A stretch of 64,000 nt of DNA, taken from positions 49,511 through 113,510 of the forward strand of contig USGK01000003.1 of assembly GCA_900554175.1 (NCBI GenBank). The letters are read 5' to 3'. Position 1 is the stretch's first letter. The number at the start of each line of letters is the position of its first letter. Position numbers and translations under genes: made by a program. Of this stretch, positions 42,411 to 51,290 are shown one piece after another. Source of the DNA: an uncultured Clostridium sp. Its GTDB lineage: Bacteria; Bacillota; Clostridia; TANB77; CAG-508. The notes under the pieces were generated by a model. It was not told where the DNA came from, did not search any database, and saw nothing but the letters and a program-made list of their open reading frames with translations.

Positions 42411-43616
42411 TTATACATCTTTTTCTCTTTCATCAAAATCTCTATTTAGTCCTTCTTTTCTTTTTAAAAATTCTTCTTTATTGTATCCCATATTTCTAGT
42501 AATAGTTGACGTTTCCTCTAAATGCACTTTTGCTCTAATTTCATTTTCTGATAATGGCTCTTTTTCCTCTCTTTTTTCCAAATTAAATGGTATCGATATT
42601 TTTACTAGTATAGGAATAAAAAGTGGCTCATTTTTTATTTTCGGAGCAATTTGCATACTGTCTATATCTATTGCCATGTTCGCATATCTAATTGCCAAAT
42701 CTTTTTGGCCTTGTATTAATTTTATTTTTGACAATTCATAATAACTATCCGCTTCTAAATCTTCATCTTGCATTGCTTCACTAAAATATTTTTCAGCAGA
42801 ATCTATATCTTTATATAACATTGCAATTTCTGCCAAATTGTATTTCGATCTATACTCAAATGCATTAATCTGAGCTGCTTTTTCATAACACATTTTAGCA
42901 TTTTGAAAATCATTTAACATAGTGTAAGAAATTCCCAAATAGTAATTTAACTCATAATTTAAAGTATTAAATTTTATTGCATCTTGAAATACAATTGCAG
43001 CCTCTTTAAACATTTCTTTTTCTAGAAGCAAATTTCCTAACTCAATACTTGCATTATAATAATTTGGCCTTTTAGCTAAAAGACTTCCAAACATTTGAAT
43101 AGCTTCATCTTTTTTATCTAGATCTTTTAAAAATGATGCAACTTTGTAGTATGAATCATAGTCTTTTTTGTTTATTTCAATACAAGCCACATATTCATCG
43201 ATAGCCCTTCTTATTCCTCCTTCATTTTCATATATTTTTGCTAAAGTTTTATGTGCGTCATAATTATTTGGATTTCGCTTTATTATAGAATTTAATTTTT
43301 CTTTCGCTTTTTTATCATTTCCTGAGACTAAATACATTTTTATTTTTATTTGCTCTATTTTTTTTATTATATCTATATTTTTACTTTGGAAGAAATATAT
43401 AATAATTGGCAAAAAAACTGACATTGTATAAATTAGTACTTTTATTAATAAATTTATTTTTATATTAGAAATAAAACATATAAAATTGATTGCAATTCCT
43501 AAAGCTTCTATTACTAAGAGTTTGATGTAGCTTGAATCATCATTCTTCATCATTTTAAAGAAACCTACCCCAAACAAAGCAACTGCTACAGTGGTAAAAA
43601 TTAATTGTTCTAACAT
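42411..43616 (-). CDS. Membrane-anchored tetratricopeptide-repeat protein
   Basis: A 401-residue protein with three N-terminal hydrophobic helices (about 3-21, 33-50, 58-76) and a cytoplasmic TPR domain (about 92-320) of roughly seven repeats: A-x-x-x-Y-x-x-x-I-x-x-x-P patterns such as NPNNYDAHKTLAKIYENEG and RPNYYNASIELGNLLLEKE. The C-terminal tail (about 350-401) is charged. TPR domains bind peptides or proteins; the partner is unknown. AAGGAGGACAT lies just upstream of the start. Confidence 0.83.
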   Translation of the reverse strand: MLEQLIFTTVAVALFGVGFFKMMKNDDSSYIKLLVIEALGIAINFICFISNIKINLLIKVLIYTMSVFLPIIIYFFQSKNIDIIKKIEQIKIKMYLVSGNDKKAKEKLNSIIKRNPNNYDAHKTLAKIYENEGGIRRAIDEYVACIEINKKDYDSYYKVASFLKDLDKKDEAIQMFGSLLAKRPNYYNASIELGNLLLEKEMFKEAAIVFQDAIKFNTLNYELNYYLGISYTMLNDFQNAKMCYEKAAQINAFEYRSKYNLAEIAMLYKDIDSAEKYFSEAMQDEDLEADSYYELSKIKLIQGQKDLAIRYANMAIDIDSMQIAPKIKNEPLFIPILVKISIPFNLEKREEKEPLSENEIRAKVHLEETSTITRNMGYNKEEFLKRKEGLNRDFDEREKDV

Positions 43617-43904
43617 ATGTCCTCCTTATTCTGTTTTTATGTTCTAATTTTTAAATACTAAAATTAACAACCTTAGAATTCAAAACATTTATTTTATAAA
43701 CATTACATATTCTACTATATTTTGAGCAAAATATCAATAAAATTTAAAAAACATATTTCTTTTTTTTGCAAACTATGTTACAATGTGAAACAAACAAAAC
43801 TAAAAGTTATAATTTTGTTGTTTTAACGAATTTTGGTATAAGGTTACAAAATAATTACAAATTTGAACCTGATTTATACCCTTTAGAAAGGAATGGTATT
43901 AAAT

Positions 43905-44144
43905 ATGGAAGTAACTAGATGTGCTCGTTGTGGTGTTTTCTATACAAATGGAGGTTATGTTTGTGCTAAATGTCAAGCAAAGGATAATTTAGAATTATCA
44001 ACATTTAAAAATTTTATTGAAAAAAATGATTCAGAACTAACTACTCTTGAAGATGTTTCAGGAGAAACAGGAATTTCTGTAAATAATCTAAACAGATTTT
44101 TAAATTATAAAGGTTTAGAAGGGTATCAAAAATTATTTATTTAA
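43905..44144 (+). CDS. Small zinc-ribbon plus HTH-like protein (YvyF/TIGR03826-like)
   Basis: A 79-residue protein: CARCGVFYTNGGYVCAKC (about 5-22, CxxC-13-CxxC zinc ribbon) and a short helix-turn-helix-like part TLEDVSGETGISVNNLNRFLN (about 48-68). The layout resembles the small flagellar-operon protein of Bacillus (YvyF/TIGR03826), but there are no flagellar genes here. The ATG 12 bases upstream (43893) overlaps AAAGGA, so the ATG at 43905 is chosen. Function unknown; probably RNA or DNA binding. The 288-base gap upstream holds no other gene. Confidence 0.75.
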   Translation: MEVTRCARCGVFYTNGGYVCAKCQAKDNLELSTFKNFIEKNDSELTTLEDVSGETGISVNNLNRFLNYKGLEGYQKLFI

Positions 44145-44152
44145 TACTTTCA

Positions 44153-44194
44153 AAAAAAGGTAATTTGATTTAACTTTTTCAAATTACCTTTTTT
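44153..44194. terminator. Bidirectional terminator between convergent genes
   Basis: A perfect 16-bp stem (44153-44168 with 44179-44194), 10-nt loop, and A/T runs at both ends, between the zinc-ribbon gene and the UPF0182 gene. Confidence 0.9.
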
Positions 44195-44201
44195 ATTTAT
44201 T

Positions 44202-47003
44202 TTATTCGAAAATATTATTATTCTTTGTAATATTCTCATTATTTTTTACTGTATTATCATTAATAACATTCGTATTTCCTTTATCTTTTGTTTCTTTTTG
44301 TTTTTCCATTTGATTAATTAATTCTTGCAATCTTTTTATATCTGCTCCCATCATTTCTAAGTTTTTAGAATCTATAGATGTTTTTAAATTATTATTTGCT
44401 TTTATTATTGATTCTATTAAACCATCTAAGTCATCTAAATTTTCTATTTCTATATTTGTAGCTGATTGAGAAAGCAAATTTGCTAATGCTTCATTTAAAT
44501 TATTTCCAATTGCTACTTTATTTCCTGACTCAACAATTATCTTTTTAAGAACAGGTAAATTAGATTCATTAAGAGCTGTTTGGTATATTGGTTCTATGTA
44601 AAGAAGTGTGTTCTTTATTGGAAGAATAATCATATTTTTAGTAACTTTATATCCTGTTGTAGATAATTTATTGATTTCATTTTGAATTTCTTCATTTTGA
44701 GATATTTGTGTATCTAATTGTGTTGGTCCTATAATGCTTGTATCTGATGATAAAGATTTAATTCTTAAAATATTTTTTCCATCTTCTACTGTTCCTACCA
44801 AATATGATGTTATATTTTGTTTATCTTTAGGAACATACACTTGAATTAAACCAATTTCTTCTGCATTATTTTCGTTTACCATTGTATAATATGAATCTAG
44901 AATTGATTTTGTTGATTTATTTGTAGCTGCTGATGAATAATTTACCTTTTCCCAAGTATCATCGCCTCTATAAAGTACATCTGCTTTTTTATTGTGATAT
45001 TCTTCTAATTTACTTGCTTGTACGTCATACAAAAATTTAGGATAAACAAATTGTTTCGAAATACTTTCTGGTATTTTACTATCTAAGTCTTGGAATAAAT
45101 CTTTATATATATTTCGATATGCCATAGCTATAGGATCAGTTCTATCTGTTATATAAAATTTCATTTCACCAGTGTAACTATTTACAATAACCTTAATAGA
45201 GTTTCTTATATAGTTTATTTCCATTTTTTGATTATCATATTCCACTTGTGTATATGTAGAATATGGATATTTATTTGATGTTGTATATGCATCTAAAACC
45301 CAATATATATCCCCATTTTCATCAATAACTGTATAAGGTGATTCATCGTAAATTACATTTGGTAATGCTTTTTTTGCTCTTTTTATAATATTTCTATTAA
45401 TTAAAATTTTACTATCTGATGTTCTATTTCCTGAAAATGCAATATTAAAATCTCCTAATTTTATTCCTAAAACTAATCTGTCTAAGAAGTCTAATTTTAA
45501 TCCCGAATTTCCTTCATAAGAAGTTTGATATTCAACCCCATCATATGTATAATCATATTCTGAAAGTTTTTTTGAATTTGTTATTGCTGTAGAATTTGTT
45601 TCTAAGCCATAATATATTTGAGGTGTGTTTATTTTTATAGCATCATATTTACCTGATATATCACTTTGTATATAACTAATTTCTCCGTTTTCTGCAAATT
45701 TTGTAGCATTTGTTATAATTTCTCCATACCCATGTGTATATTCATAAGTTTTGCTATTATATGCTCTTTTATTACTTACAATCTCCCTTGGAGTTACATA
45801 AGCTAAAACAGATTTACCATTTACATCATATTTGCCAATTCCAATTGTTGAATATTTATAATAGCCCGCACCTGTTTGATTATAATTTAAATATTTAAGT
45901 ACTGTTTCACTATTTACAATAACTGCATTATCAATCAAATCTTGATTTTCCTGAATATCTTCTGCAGTAACAGTTCCAGAATAATCAATATTAAAATTTT
46001 CTGAATCTATTCCATACGCTTTTTTTGTACTTTCAATATTAGCCTCTATATATTCTTTCTCTTTGTCGTATTTATTTGGATGAACGAAAACTAAATTAAA
46101 TACAATAATTATAACAAATAAACAAACTAAATATGCTGGTAATACCGCAATAGTTTTAAATATTTGCCCTTTTTCTTTTTCTATATTATTTACTGTTTTA
46201 AATGAAACTACTACTATTAGTATGCTGAAAATTATATATCCCCATAGTTTTATAGTAGAATCTATAAATCCGGCACCTATTAGTTTTATTTCATTATCTG
46301 TAGTTAAAAAATTGTGAAATACAATGTCTAAAGTACCTACAAATGTATATAGAGCAATAACTATTGATAATAATTTAATATTTTTAAATATACTCTTCAT
46401 AAGCATACTTTTTTTGAACGTCTCTTTATCTATTCCATCAAAATATTTATTAAATACTATAATATAATAAAGTATTGAATATAAAGTTATTCCTATTAAA
46501 ATTCCACCTAAATATATTAAAAACATTTTAATTAATGGTTCTGTGAATACATAAAAAGATGCATCTAAATTAAATACTTTATCTGTACTTCCAAAAGAAG
46601 TATTACTTGACCATAAGATAAGACTGTTTGAAAAAACAATTGCAACAATTACACTAAGTATTATAGACCCAAATAATGCTATAGATTTATTAAGCAATTT
46701 TGGCATTTTCTTTTTATCTTCATCAAAGAAAACTTTAAGTCCCTTTTTTATTCCTCTTCCAGAAAAGTACATAATAGTATACATTATAATGAAATTAATT
46801 CCCATAATTATAAATTGATATTTTAAATTAGCTTTATATACGTTTATAAAGTTTTCTCCTAATTCTTTGTACTCTAAATAACTTCCTCTTAAGTTGATAT
46901 ATGAAATTACAATAAATATTAACAAAAACAATATTACTGCAATTCTTCTAGTGTTTGTTTTTACTGTTTCTTTCACTTTTATATCATTCCTTTCACAAGG
47001 CAT
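44202..47003 (-). CDS. UPF0182-family large membrane protein
   Basis: A 933-residue protein of the UPF0182/COG1615 family. About seven membrane helices lie in the first 320 residues, followed by a large outside domain (about 330-860) with GYGEIITNATKFAENGEISYIQ and ADVLYRGDDTWEKVNYSS segments that recur in the family. The end is a Lys/Asn/Glu-rich tail. The role of UPF0182 is not known. It follows ftsY with a 32-nt gap. The start codon lies within a hairpin (46998-47015); a GTG eight codons in is an alternative. Confidence 0.9.
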   Translation of the reverse strand: MPCERNDIKVKETVKTNTRRIAVILFLLIFIVISYINLRGSYLEYKELGENFINVYKANLKYQFIIMGINFIIMYTIMYFSGRGIKKGLKVFFDEDKKKMPKLLNKSIALFGSIILSVIVAIVFSNSLILWSSNTSFGSTDKVFNLDASFYVFTEPLIKMFLIYLGGILIGITLYSILYYIIVFNKYFDGIDKETFKKSMLMKSIFKNIKLLSIVIALYTFVGTLDIVFHNFLTTDNEIKLIGAGFIDSTIKLWGYIIFSILIVVVSFKTVNNIEKEKGQIFKTIAVLPAYLVCLFVIIIVFNLVFVHPNKYDKEKEYIEANIESTKKAYGIDSENFNIDYSGTVTAEDIQENQDLIDNAVIVNSETVLKYLNYNQTGAGYYKYSTIGIGKYDVNGKSVLAYVTPREIVSNKRAYNSKTYEYTHGYGEIITNATKFAENGEISYIQSDISGKYDAIKINTPQIYYGLETNSTAITNSKKLSEYDYTYDGVEYQTSYEGNSGLKLDFLDRLVLGIKLGDFNIAFSGNRTSDSKILINRNIIKRAKKALPNVIYDESPYTVIDENGDIYWVLDAYTTSNKYPYSTYTQVEYDNQKMEINYIRNSIKVIVNSYTGEMKFYITDRTDPIAMAYRNIYKDLFQDLDSKIPESISKQFVYPKFLYDVQASKLEEYHNKKADVLYRGDDTWEKVNYSSAATNKSTKSILDSYYTMVNENNAEEIGLIQVYVPKDKQNITSYLVGTVEDGKNILRIKSLSSDTSIIGPTQLDTQISQNEEIQNEINKLSTTGYKVTKNMIILPIKNTLLYIEPIYQTALNESNLPVLKKIIVESGNKVAIGNNLNEALANLLSQSATNIEIENLDDLDGLIESIIKANNNLKTSIDSKNLEMMGADIKRLQELINQMEKQKETKDKGNTNVINDNTVKNNENITKNNNIFE

Positions 47004-47019
47004 AAAATTATGCCTCCTT
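46998..47019 (-). promoter_or_regulatory. Hairpin over the start codon of the UPF0182 gene
   Basis: AGGCATAA (46998-47005 on the plus strand) and TTATGCCT (47008-47015) form a perfect stem that holds the ATG (47001-47003) and the last bases of AAGGAGG (47013-47019). It would hide the start site unless opened. Confidence 0.45.
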
Positions 47020-47035
47020 AATACTAAAATTATTC

Positions 47036-47929
47036 TTAAATAATAGCTTTTACAAAATCTTCGCTATTAAATTTTTCCATATCATCTATTTGTTCGCCAA
47101 TTCCAATAAACTTTATAGGAATTTTGTTTTCTTGAACAATTCCTATTACTACTCCACCTTTTGCACTACCATCTAGTTTGGTTAAAACTAGTCCTGTTAC
47201 ATCTGTTTCCTCTTTAAATGCTTTTACTTGATTTATAGCATTTTGTCCAGTAGTTGCATCTAATACTAATAAAACTTCTTGTGAACATTCTTCGCATTCT
47301 TTGCTTATTACCTTTTTTATTTTGTGTAATTCATCCATTAAATATTTTTTGTTATGAAGTCTTCCAGCTGTATCAACTATTAAAACATCTGAATTATTTT
47401 CTTTTGATATTTTTATTGCTTCATATACTACAGATGCAGGGTCAGATCCTTCATTTCTTTTTACAAGCTCTGCACCAGCTCTATCTGCCCAAACTTCAAG
47501 TTGTTCAACTGCCGCTGCTCTAAATGTGTCTGCTGCTGCGATAGTTACTTTTTTTCCATCTTTTATAAGTCTATTTGCTATTTTTCCAATTGAAGTCGTT
47601 TTACCAACTCCATTTACTCCAACAACTAGAATTATAGATGGCTTAGTATCTAAATGTAATTCTGCTGGTATCTCATCGAGAATCTCTTTCATCTCTTGAC
47701 GTAATGCTTCCTTCACTTCATTTTCTTCTTTTAAATTTTCTCTTTTTACCCTTGTTCTTAATTTATTTATTATTTTTGTAGATGTTTCCATTCCTATATC
47801 TGACATAATTAAAATTTCTTCAAGCTCTTCTAAAAACTCCTCATCTACTTTTCTAAAATTACTAAATACATTATTAAATGATTCCTTTGTTTTGTTTAAT
47901 CCACTTTTTAATTTATCAAAAAAACCCAT
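47036..47929 (-). CDS. ftsY: Signal recognition particle receptor FtsY
   Basis: A 297-residue FtsY with a short N-terminal region and the NG domain: VVGVNGVGKTTSIGKIANRL (about 103-122), AADTFRAAAVEQLEVWADR, VLIVDTAGRLHNKKYLM and LTKLDGSAKGGVVIGI, ending with GIGEQIDDMEKFNSEDFV. It docks the SRP (Ffh at 39.2-40.5 kb) to the translocon. The acidic A domain is absent, as in most Gram-positives. The ATG is 37 nt from the AAAGGAGA ribosome-binding site, with a 10-bp hairpin between. Confidence 0.97.
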   Translation of the reverse strand: MGFFDKLKSGLNKTKESFNNVFSNFRKVDEEFLEELEEILIMSDIGMETSTKIINKLRTRVKRENLKEENEVKEALRQEMKEILDEIPAELHLDTKPSIILVVGVNGVGKTTSIGKIANRLIKDGKKVTIAAADTFRAAAVEQLEVWADRAGAELVKRNEGSDPASVVYEAIKISKENNSDVLIVDTAGRLHNKKYLMDELHKIKKVISKECEECSQEVLLVLDATTGQNAINQVKAFKEETDVTGLVLTKLDGSAKGGVVIGIVQENKIPIKFIGIGEQIDDMEKFNSEDFVKAII

Positions 47930-47974
47930 AATTTAAGTATATACTAGTTTTTAAATCTAATATATATCTCCTTT
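47927..47974 (-). promoter_or_regulatory. SD-hairpin-start leader of ftsY
   Basis: AAAGGAGA (47967-47974), then TATATATTAG/CTAGTATATA (47957-47966 with 47938-47947, one G-U pair, 9-nt loop), then CTTAAATT and the ATG. Eight nt remain once folded. In-frame stop TAA before the ATG excludes an upstream start. Confidence 0.6.
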
Positions 47975-48040
47975 CTTTTATGTTTATATAATTTATTTTT
48001 TTATTTTCTCACAATTTATTTATTTTTGTCAAGCAAAAAA

Positions 48041-48069
48041 AATTTCACCTGATAAATCAAGATGAAATT
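48041..48069 (-). terminator. Terminator of the small membrane protein gene
   Basis: A 12-bp stem (48041-48052 with 48057-48069) with one G-U pair and one bulged base, then a run of T on the minus-strand transcript. Confidence 0.75.
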
Positions 48070-48079
48070 CTTCCATTTA

Positions 48080-48418
48080 CTAAAATTCTTTCCAAAACCA
48101 GTCAAGGCTATTATCGATACTTTTTATATTTTTATCCTTTGCTTCTATATCATCTACCCATAAATACGCAAAAAATGTAAGTAAAATGAATCCAAAATCA
48201 ATTGCGATACATTTATATAATGTGCTTGCTAAATATGCATATTCTTCGTTTAAATTCATTACTTGAATTAAATGACCTACAAGTACTCCTAAAAAAGCAA
48301 TTAATGGTATTGCAGCAACTGCACTTTTCTTTATTTCTTGTCCTAAAAATATAAGTAGAGCCACTCCTAAAACAACTAATAATAAAGACAATGGATCTGT
48401 TAAATTTAAAAATTTCAT
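48080..48418 (-). CDS. Small polytopic membrane protein, unknown function
   Basis: A 112-residue protein with three hydrophobic segments (about 9-25: LSLLLVVLGVALLIFLG; 33-50: AVAAIPLIAFLGVLVGHLI; 70-90: AIDFGFILLTFFAYLWV) and a short charged tail ending SIDNSLDWFWKEF. I do not recognise a family. It stands alone with its own terminator between ftsY and the capsule genes. Confidence 0.7.
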   Translation of the reverse strand: MKFLNLTDPLSLLLVVLGVALLIFLGQEIKKSAVAAIPLIAFLGVLVGHLIQVMNLNEEYAYLASTLYKCIAIDFGFILLTFFAYLWVDDIEAKDKNIKSIDNSLDWFWKEF

Positions 48419-48659
48419 AATTTCATCCCATCTTTCGTTAAAATATTATGCTAATAATATATCACTTAAAAATGTTTTTTTCAAGTGTTTTATTTTACAT
48501 TTATATTACAAATTTATAACAATAATTTTTTTATATAAAAAAATTGATATATATTGTTTTTTTATCAGTTTATTTGTATTAAAAAATTTATTTTTTACAT
48601 ACTTTAAAAAACACTATATATCAATATTAAAAATTCACACTATCTATATAACATTATTT

Positions 48660-49424
48660 TTAAAAACTAAACAAACCTTTTTTTATTTCTGAAGGTTGGT
48701 ATGCTTCAAGATCTTCATCTTTTAATATTTTTTCTGCATTTAATGTTGTAAGTTCTTTAAGTCTTTTTTCTCCTACTATTTTTTCTAATTCTTTAAGAAT
48801 TTTTGGAATTTCAGGATAAATTGTACCTTCTCTATGAGCATCTGAGCCTAAAAAATGAATCATATTTGCTTGTAACAATTTTTTTACAGTTTTTTTTGCT
48901 TCACTTCCATAATATCCTATTATACTTGCATAATTTGATTGAAATAATACACCCATTTCTATTAAATCTATTAAATAATTTGGATTTTCTTGAACTACCT
49001 TGTATCTTTCTGGATGTGCGATAACTGGTTTACATTTTTTTTCCATTAAAGAATATAATATTTCCTTTACATTATAAACCTCATTACGCAATGGTAATTC
49101 TATTAAGGTATAACGTGTCATATTTATTGTCGATGCCTTACATTCAAGTATTAATTCAATAATGTTTGGAACAATAAATATTTCATTTCCTAAAAAGAAT
49201 TCCATATTTTTATTATTTCTCATATTAAAATTCTCTGAAATACTTTTTAAACTTTTCTTTCTTTCTGCAACATTTGCTTCATATCTTGAAACATAATAGT
49301 GTGATGTTGATATTATCTTATCAAATCCTGCATTACATGCTTCTAGAAGCAAAGAATTAGTTTCTTCTTCACTTCTAGAACCATCATCTATATTTGGAAT
49401 AATATGTGTATGAAAATCTATCAT
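48660..49424 (-). CDS. cpsB: CpsB/YwqE-type protein-tyrosine phosphatase (PHP family)
   Basis: A 254-residue PHP-domain phosphatase: the first metal motif DFHTHIIPNIDDGS (His5, His7), ISTSHYY (His in the second), KPVIAHPERY (third) and LGSDAHREG (fourth). It removes phosphate from the tyrosine kinase CpsD and so controls capsule polymerisation. It lies 46 nt after CpsD, third in the short cpsC-cpsD-cpsB unit. Its leader has a hairpin between Shine-Dalgarno and start. The AT-rich gap of about 240 bases downstream shows no clear terminator. Confidence 0.92.
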   Translation of the reverse strand: MIDFHTHIIPNIDDGSRSEEETNSLLLEACNAGFDKIISTSHYYVSRYEANVAERKKSLKSISENFNMRNNKNMEFFLGNEIFIVPNIIELILECKASTINMTRYTLIELPLRNEVYNVKEILYSLMEKKCKPVIAHPERYKVVQENPNYLIDLIEMGVLFQSNYASIIGYYGSEAKKTVKKLLQANMIHFLGSDAHREGTIYPEIPKILKELEKIVGEKRLKELTTLNAEKILKDEDLEAYQPSEIKKGLFSF

Positions 49425-49469
49425 TTTTTACAGATGTTAGCTTTTCTTAAGCCACATCATTCCTCCTTT
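49422..49469 (-). promoter_or_regulatory. SD-hairpin-start leader of cpsB
   Basis: AAAGGAGG (49462-49469), then a two-part hairpin, GATGT/ACATC (49454-49458 with 49433-49437) and GCTT/AAGC (49449-49452 with 49440-49443, 5-nt loop), then TGTAAAAA and the ATG. About 11 nt remain once folded. A seven-codon reading frame MMWLKKS starts 1 nt after the SD, the alternative reading. Confidence 0.5.
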
Positions 49470-49470
49470 T

Positions 49471-50373
49471 CTATTTTTTTAAATCAATTTTTATATCATC
49501 ATATAAATTTTTTGATGGACCTTCTGCCATTATAACATTATTATTATGGTGATGAATTGATGCATGATTTCTTTTAATTTTATTTCTTTTTATATTATCT
49601 ACTTGATTTTTTTTGAAAAAATCTTTTATTTTATTTATATATTTTTCAAAAATATTTGCATCTTCCTTTGCTACGATTGAACCATAATAGTAATACATAT
49701 TTTCATATCTATTACCTGATGTAGGCATTTTATTAACTACTATACCTGAAACTTTTGCTCCTACTTTTTCTATTGCCTCTTTTACTTTTTGAATATTTTC
49801 CATCTTAGTTTCACTATGTGCTGTAACTACTAAACATGAATCTACTTGTCTTGCTAATATAACTGCATCTGTAACTATTAATGCAGGTGGAGCATCAAAT
49901 ATTACAACATCACATATTTGTTTTAACTTTGTTATAAATTCATCCATTTTTTCTGAAATTAAAAGTTCTGAAGGATTTGGTGGAACATTTCCTGCTGAAA
50001 TAACTTTTAAGTTTTCAACATCTGTATCTTGGATAAAGTTACTAACATCTGAAATATCTCCTCTAAAATCTTGTTCAACTACTCCTGATAGGTAATTTGA
50101 TATACCTGGTCTTGGTGAAACATCAAATATATTAAATTGTCTTCCTTTTCTCATATCACAGTCTACTAAAACAACTCTTTTTCCAGTTTGAGCAAATACT
50201 ACAGCCAAATTCGCAGATACATAACTTTTTCCTTCTCCAGGCATTGTTGATGTAACCATAATTGTTTTTAATTCTTTATTTGCATTCATAAATTGTATAT
50301 TTGTTCTTAAATTTCTAAACATTTCTGATTCTGGTGCTTTTGGTATAAAATGTGTTATCAATTCTCTTCTCAT
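49471..50373 (-). CDS. cpsD: Capsule bacterial tyrosine kinase (CpsD/CapB-like)
   Basis: A 300-residue BY-kinase. Walker A TMPGEGKS (43-50), Walker A' VLVDCDMRKG (68-77) and Walker B VVIFDAPP (156-163). The Tyr-rich cluster typical of the C-terminus is instead at 227-230 (YENMYYYYGS) and the true C-terminus is Lys/His/Asn-rich with only one or two Tyr. It works with CpsC as membrane partner and is reversed by CpsB. Its ATG overlaps the cpsC stop codon by one base (TAATG), so the two are coupled. Confidence 0.92.
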   Translation of the reverse strand: MRRELITHFIPKAPESEMFRNLRTNIQFMNANKELKTIMVTSTMPGEGKSYVSANLAVVFAQTGKRVVLVDCDMRKGRQFNIFDVSPRPGISNYLSGVVEQDFRGDISDVSNFIQDTDVENLKVISAGNVPPNPSELLISEKMDEFITKLKQICDVVIFDAPPALIVTDAVILARQVDSCLVVTAHSETKMENIQKVKEAIEKVGAKVSGIVVNKMPTSGNRYENMYYYYGSIVAKEDANIFEKYINKIKDFFKKNQVDNIKRNKIKRNHASIHHHNNNVIMAEGPSKNLYDDIKIDLKK

Positions 50374-51074
50374 TAATTTGTACCTCCTTTACCTACTCTT
50401 GATCTATTCGTTGGAATAGATGCCAATACTGGTACTTTTATCGCTTTTTCAATATCGTTTGCAGATTTAACTGTGTTATCAAACATATTTTGTAAAAATA
50501 CATATCCACAAGAAATAACTAAACCGATAGCCATAAAAATAACTATTGTCTTTACATGATTAATATTTGATGGTTTTGTTGATGTTTCTGCTTGATCTAA
50601 AACCTGAACATTATCAATTTTATAAATTGATTTTGCTTTTTGTATAAAAACATTTGCTGTTTCGTTTGCAATTCTGCTTGCAAGTTCAGCATCAACGTTT
50701 GATACAGTTATTTTTATAACTTCTGTATCTTCTACAGCTGTTACTTTTATGTTTTTTCTTATATCAGACTCGTTCATTTCAAGTCCTAAATTTGATATAA
50801 CATCTCTAATTGTTGTATTGCTTTTAATGATTTCACTATATGTAGAAACAAGTTTTGAATTTAATGTAATATCTGATGCAGTGATTGACGAAGTTGAATC
50901 ATTTCCACCTTGTGATTGTACTAAAACAAGTGTTGCAGCTGAAGAATAAACTGGTGTTTTTATTTTTGTACTATATATAACTCCAAATACTGCAAATACT
51001 ATAACTGTTAAAACAATGTAAAGTTTTTTCTCCCAAAATACTTTAAATAATTCTTTTAAATCGATTTCTTCCAT
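50373..51074 (-). CDS. cpsC: Chain-length regulator/kinase activator (CpsC/Wzz-like)
   Basis: A 233-residue Wzz-domain protein: first membrane helix at about 19-37 (LYIVLTVIVFAVFGVIYS), second at about 178-196 (IVIFMAIGLVISCGYVFL), an outside domain in between and a short cytoplasmic C-terminus (KVPVLASIPTNRSRVGKGG) that activates the kinase. Together with CpsD it sets polymer length and export. It is the first gene of the short unit and has a good promoter. Confidence 0.92.
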   Translation of the reverse strand: MEEIDLKELFKVFWEKKLYIVLTVIVFAVFGVIYSTKIKTPVYSSAATLVLVQSQGGNDSTSSITASDITLNSKLVSTYSEIIKSNTTIRDVISNLGLEMNESDIRKNIKVTAVEDTEVIKITVSNVDAELASRIANETANVFIQKAKSIYKIDNVQVLDQAETSTKPSNINHVKTIVIFMAIGLVISCGYVFLQNMFDNTVKSANDIEKAIKVPVLASIPTNRSRVGKGGTN

Positions 51075-51166
51075 TTACTTTTATCTCTCTCCTCACTTTA
51101 TATATTAATAAGTTTTATGTATTATTAATTATAATTATGCAATTTCTCTTTTTGTAAACTTCTTCA

Positions 51167-51195
51167 ATTATAACATACAATTCTTTTTTTGGCAA
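51167..51195 (-). promoter_or_regulatory. Promoter of the cpsC-cpsD-cpsB unit
   Basis: On the minus strand TTGCCA (51190-51195), a 17-bp spacer and TATAAT (51167-51172), giving a leader of about 85 nt. Confidence 0.75.
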
Positions 51196-51253
51196 TGGTT
51201 TTCATAATGTTTTTACATTTTTCGATTATTTTTTCATTTTAATATAAAAATAT

Positions 51254-51286
51254 TGAGGTAGAAAAACTTTGAATTTTTCTACCTCA
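51254..51286 (-). terminator. Terminator of the large capsule operon
   Basis: A perfect 13-bp stem, TGAGGTAGAAAAA (51254-51266) with its complement (51274-51286), 7-nt loop, then ATATTTTTAT on the transcript. It follows glf and splits the capsule locus into two units. Confidence 0.85.
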
Positions 51287-51290
51287 CCTT

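Noticed and set aside
48421..48659. Weak inverted repeat (TTGATATATA ... TATATATCAA) after cpsB as a terminator
   Set aside because: The arms are about 55 bases apart, pure A/T, and no T-run follows; not convincing.
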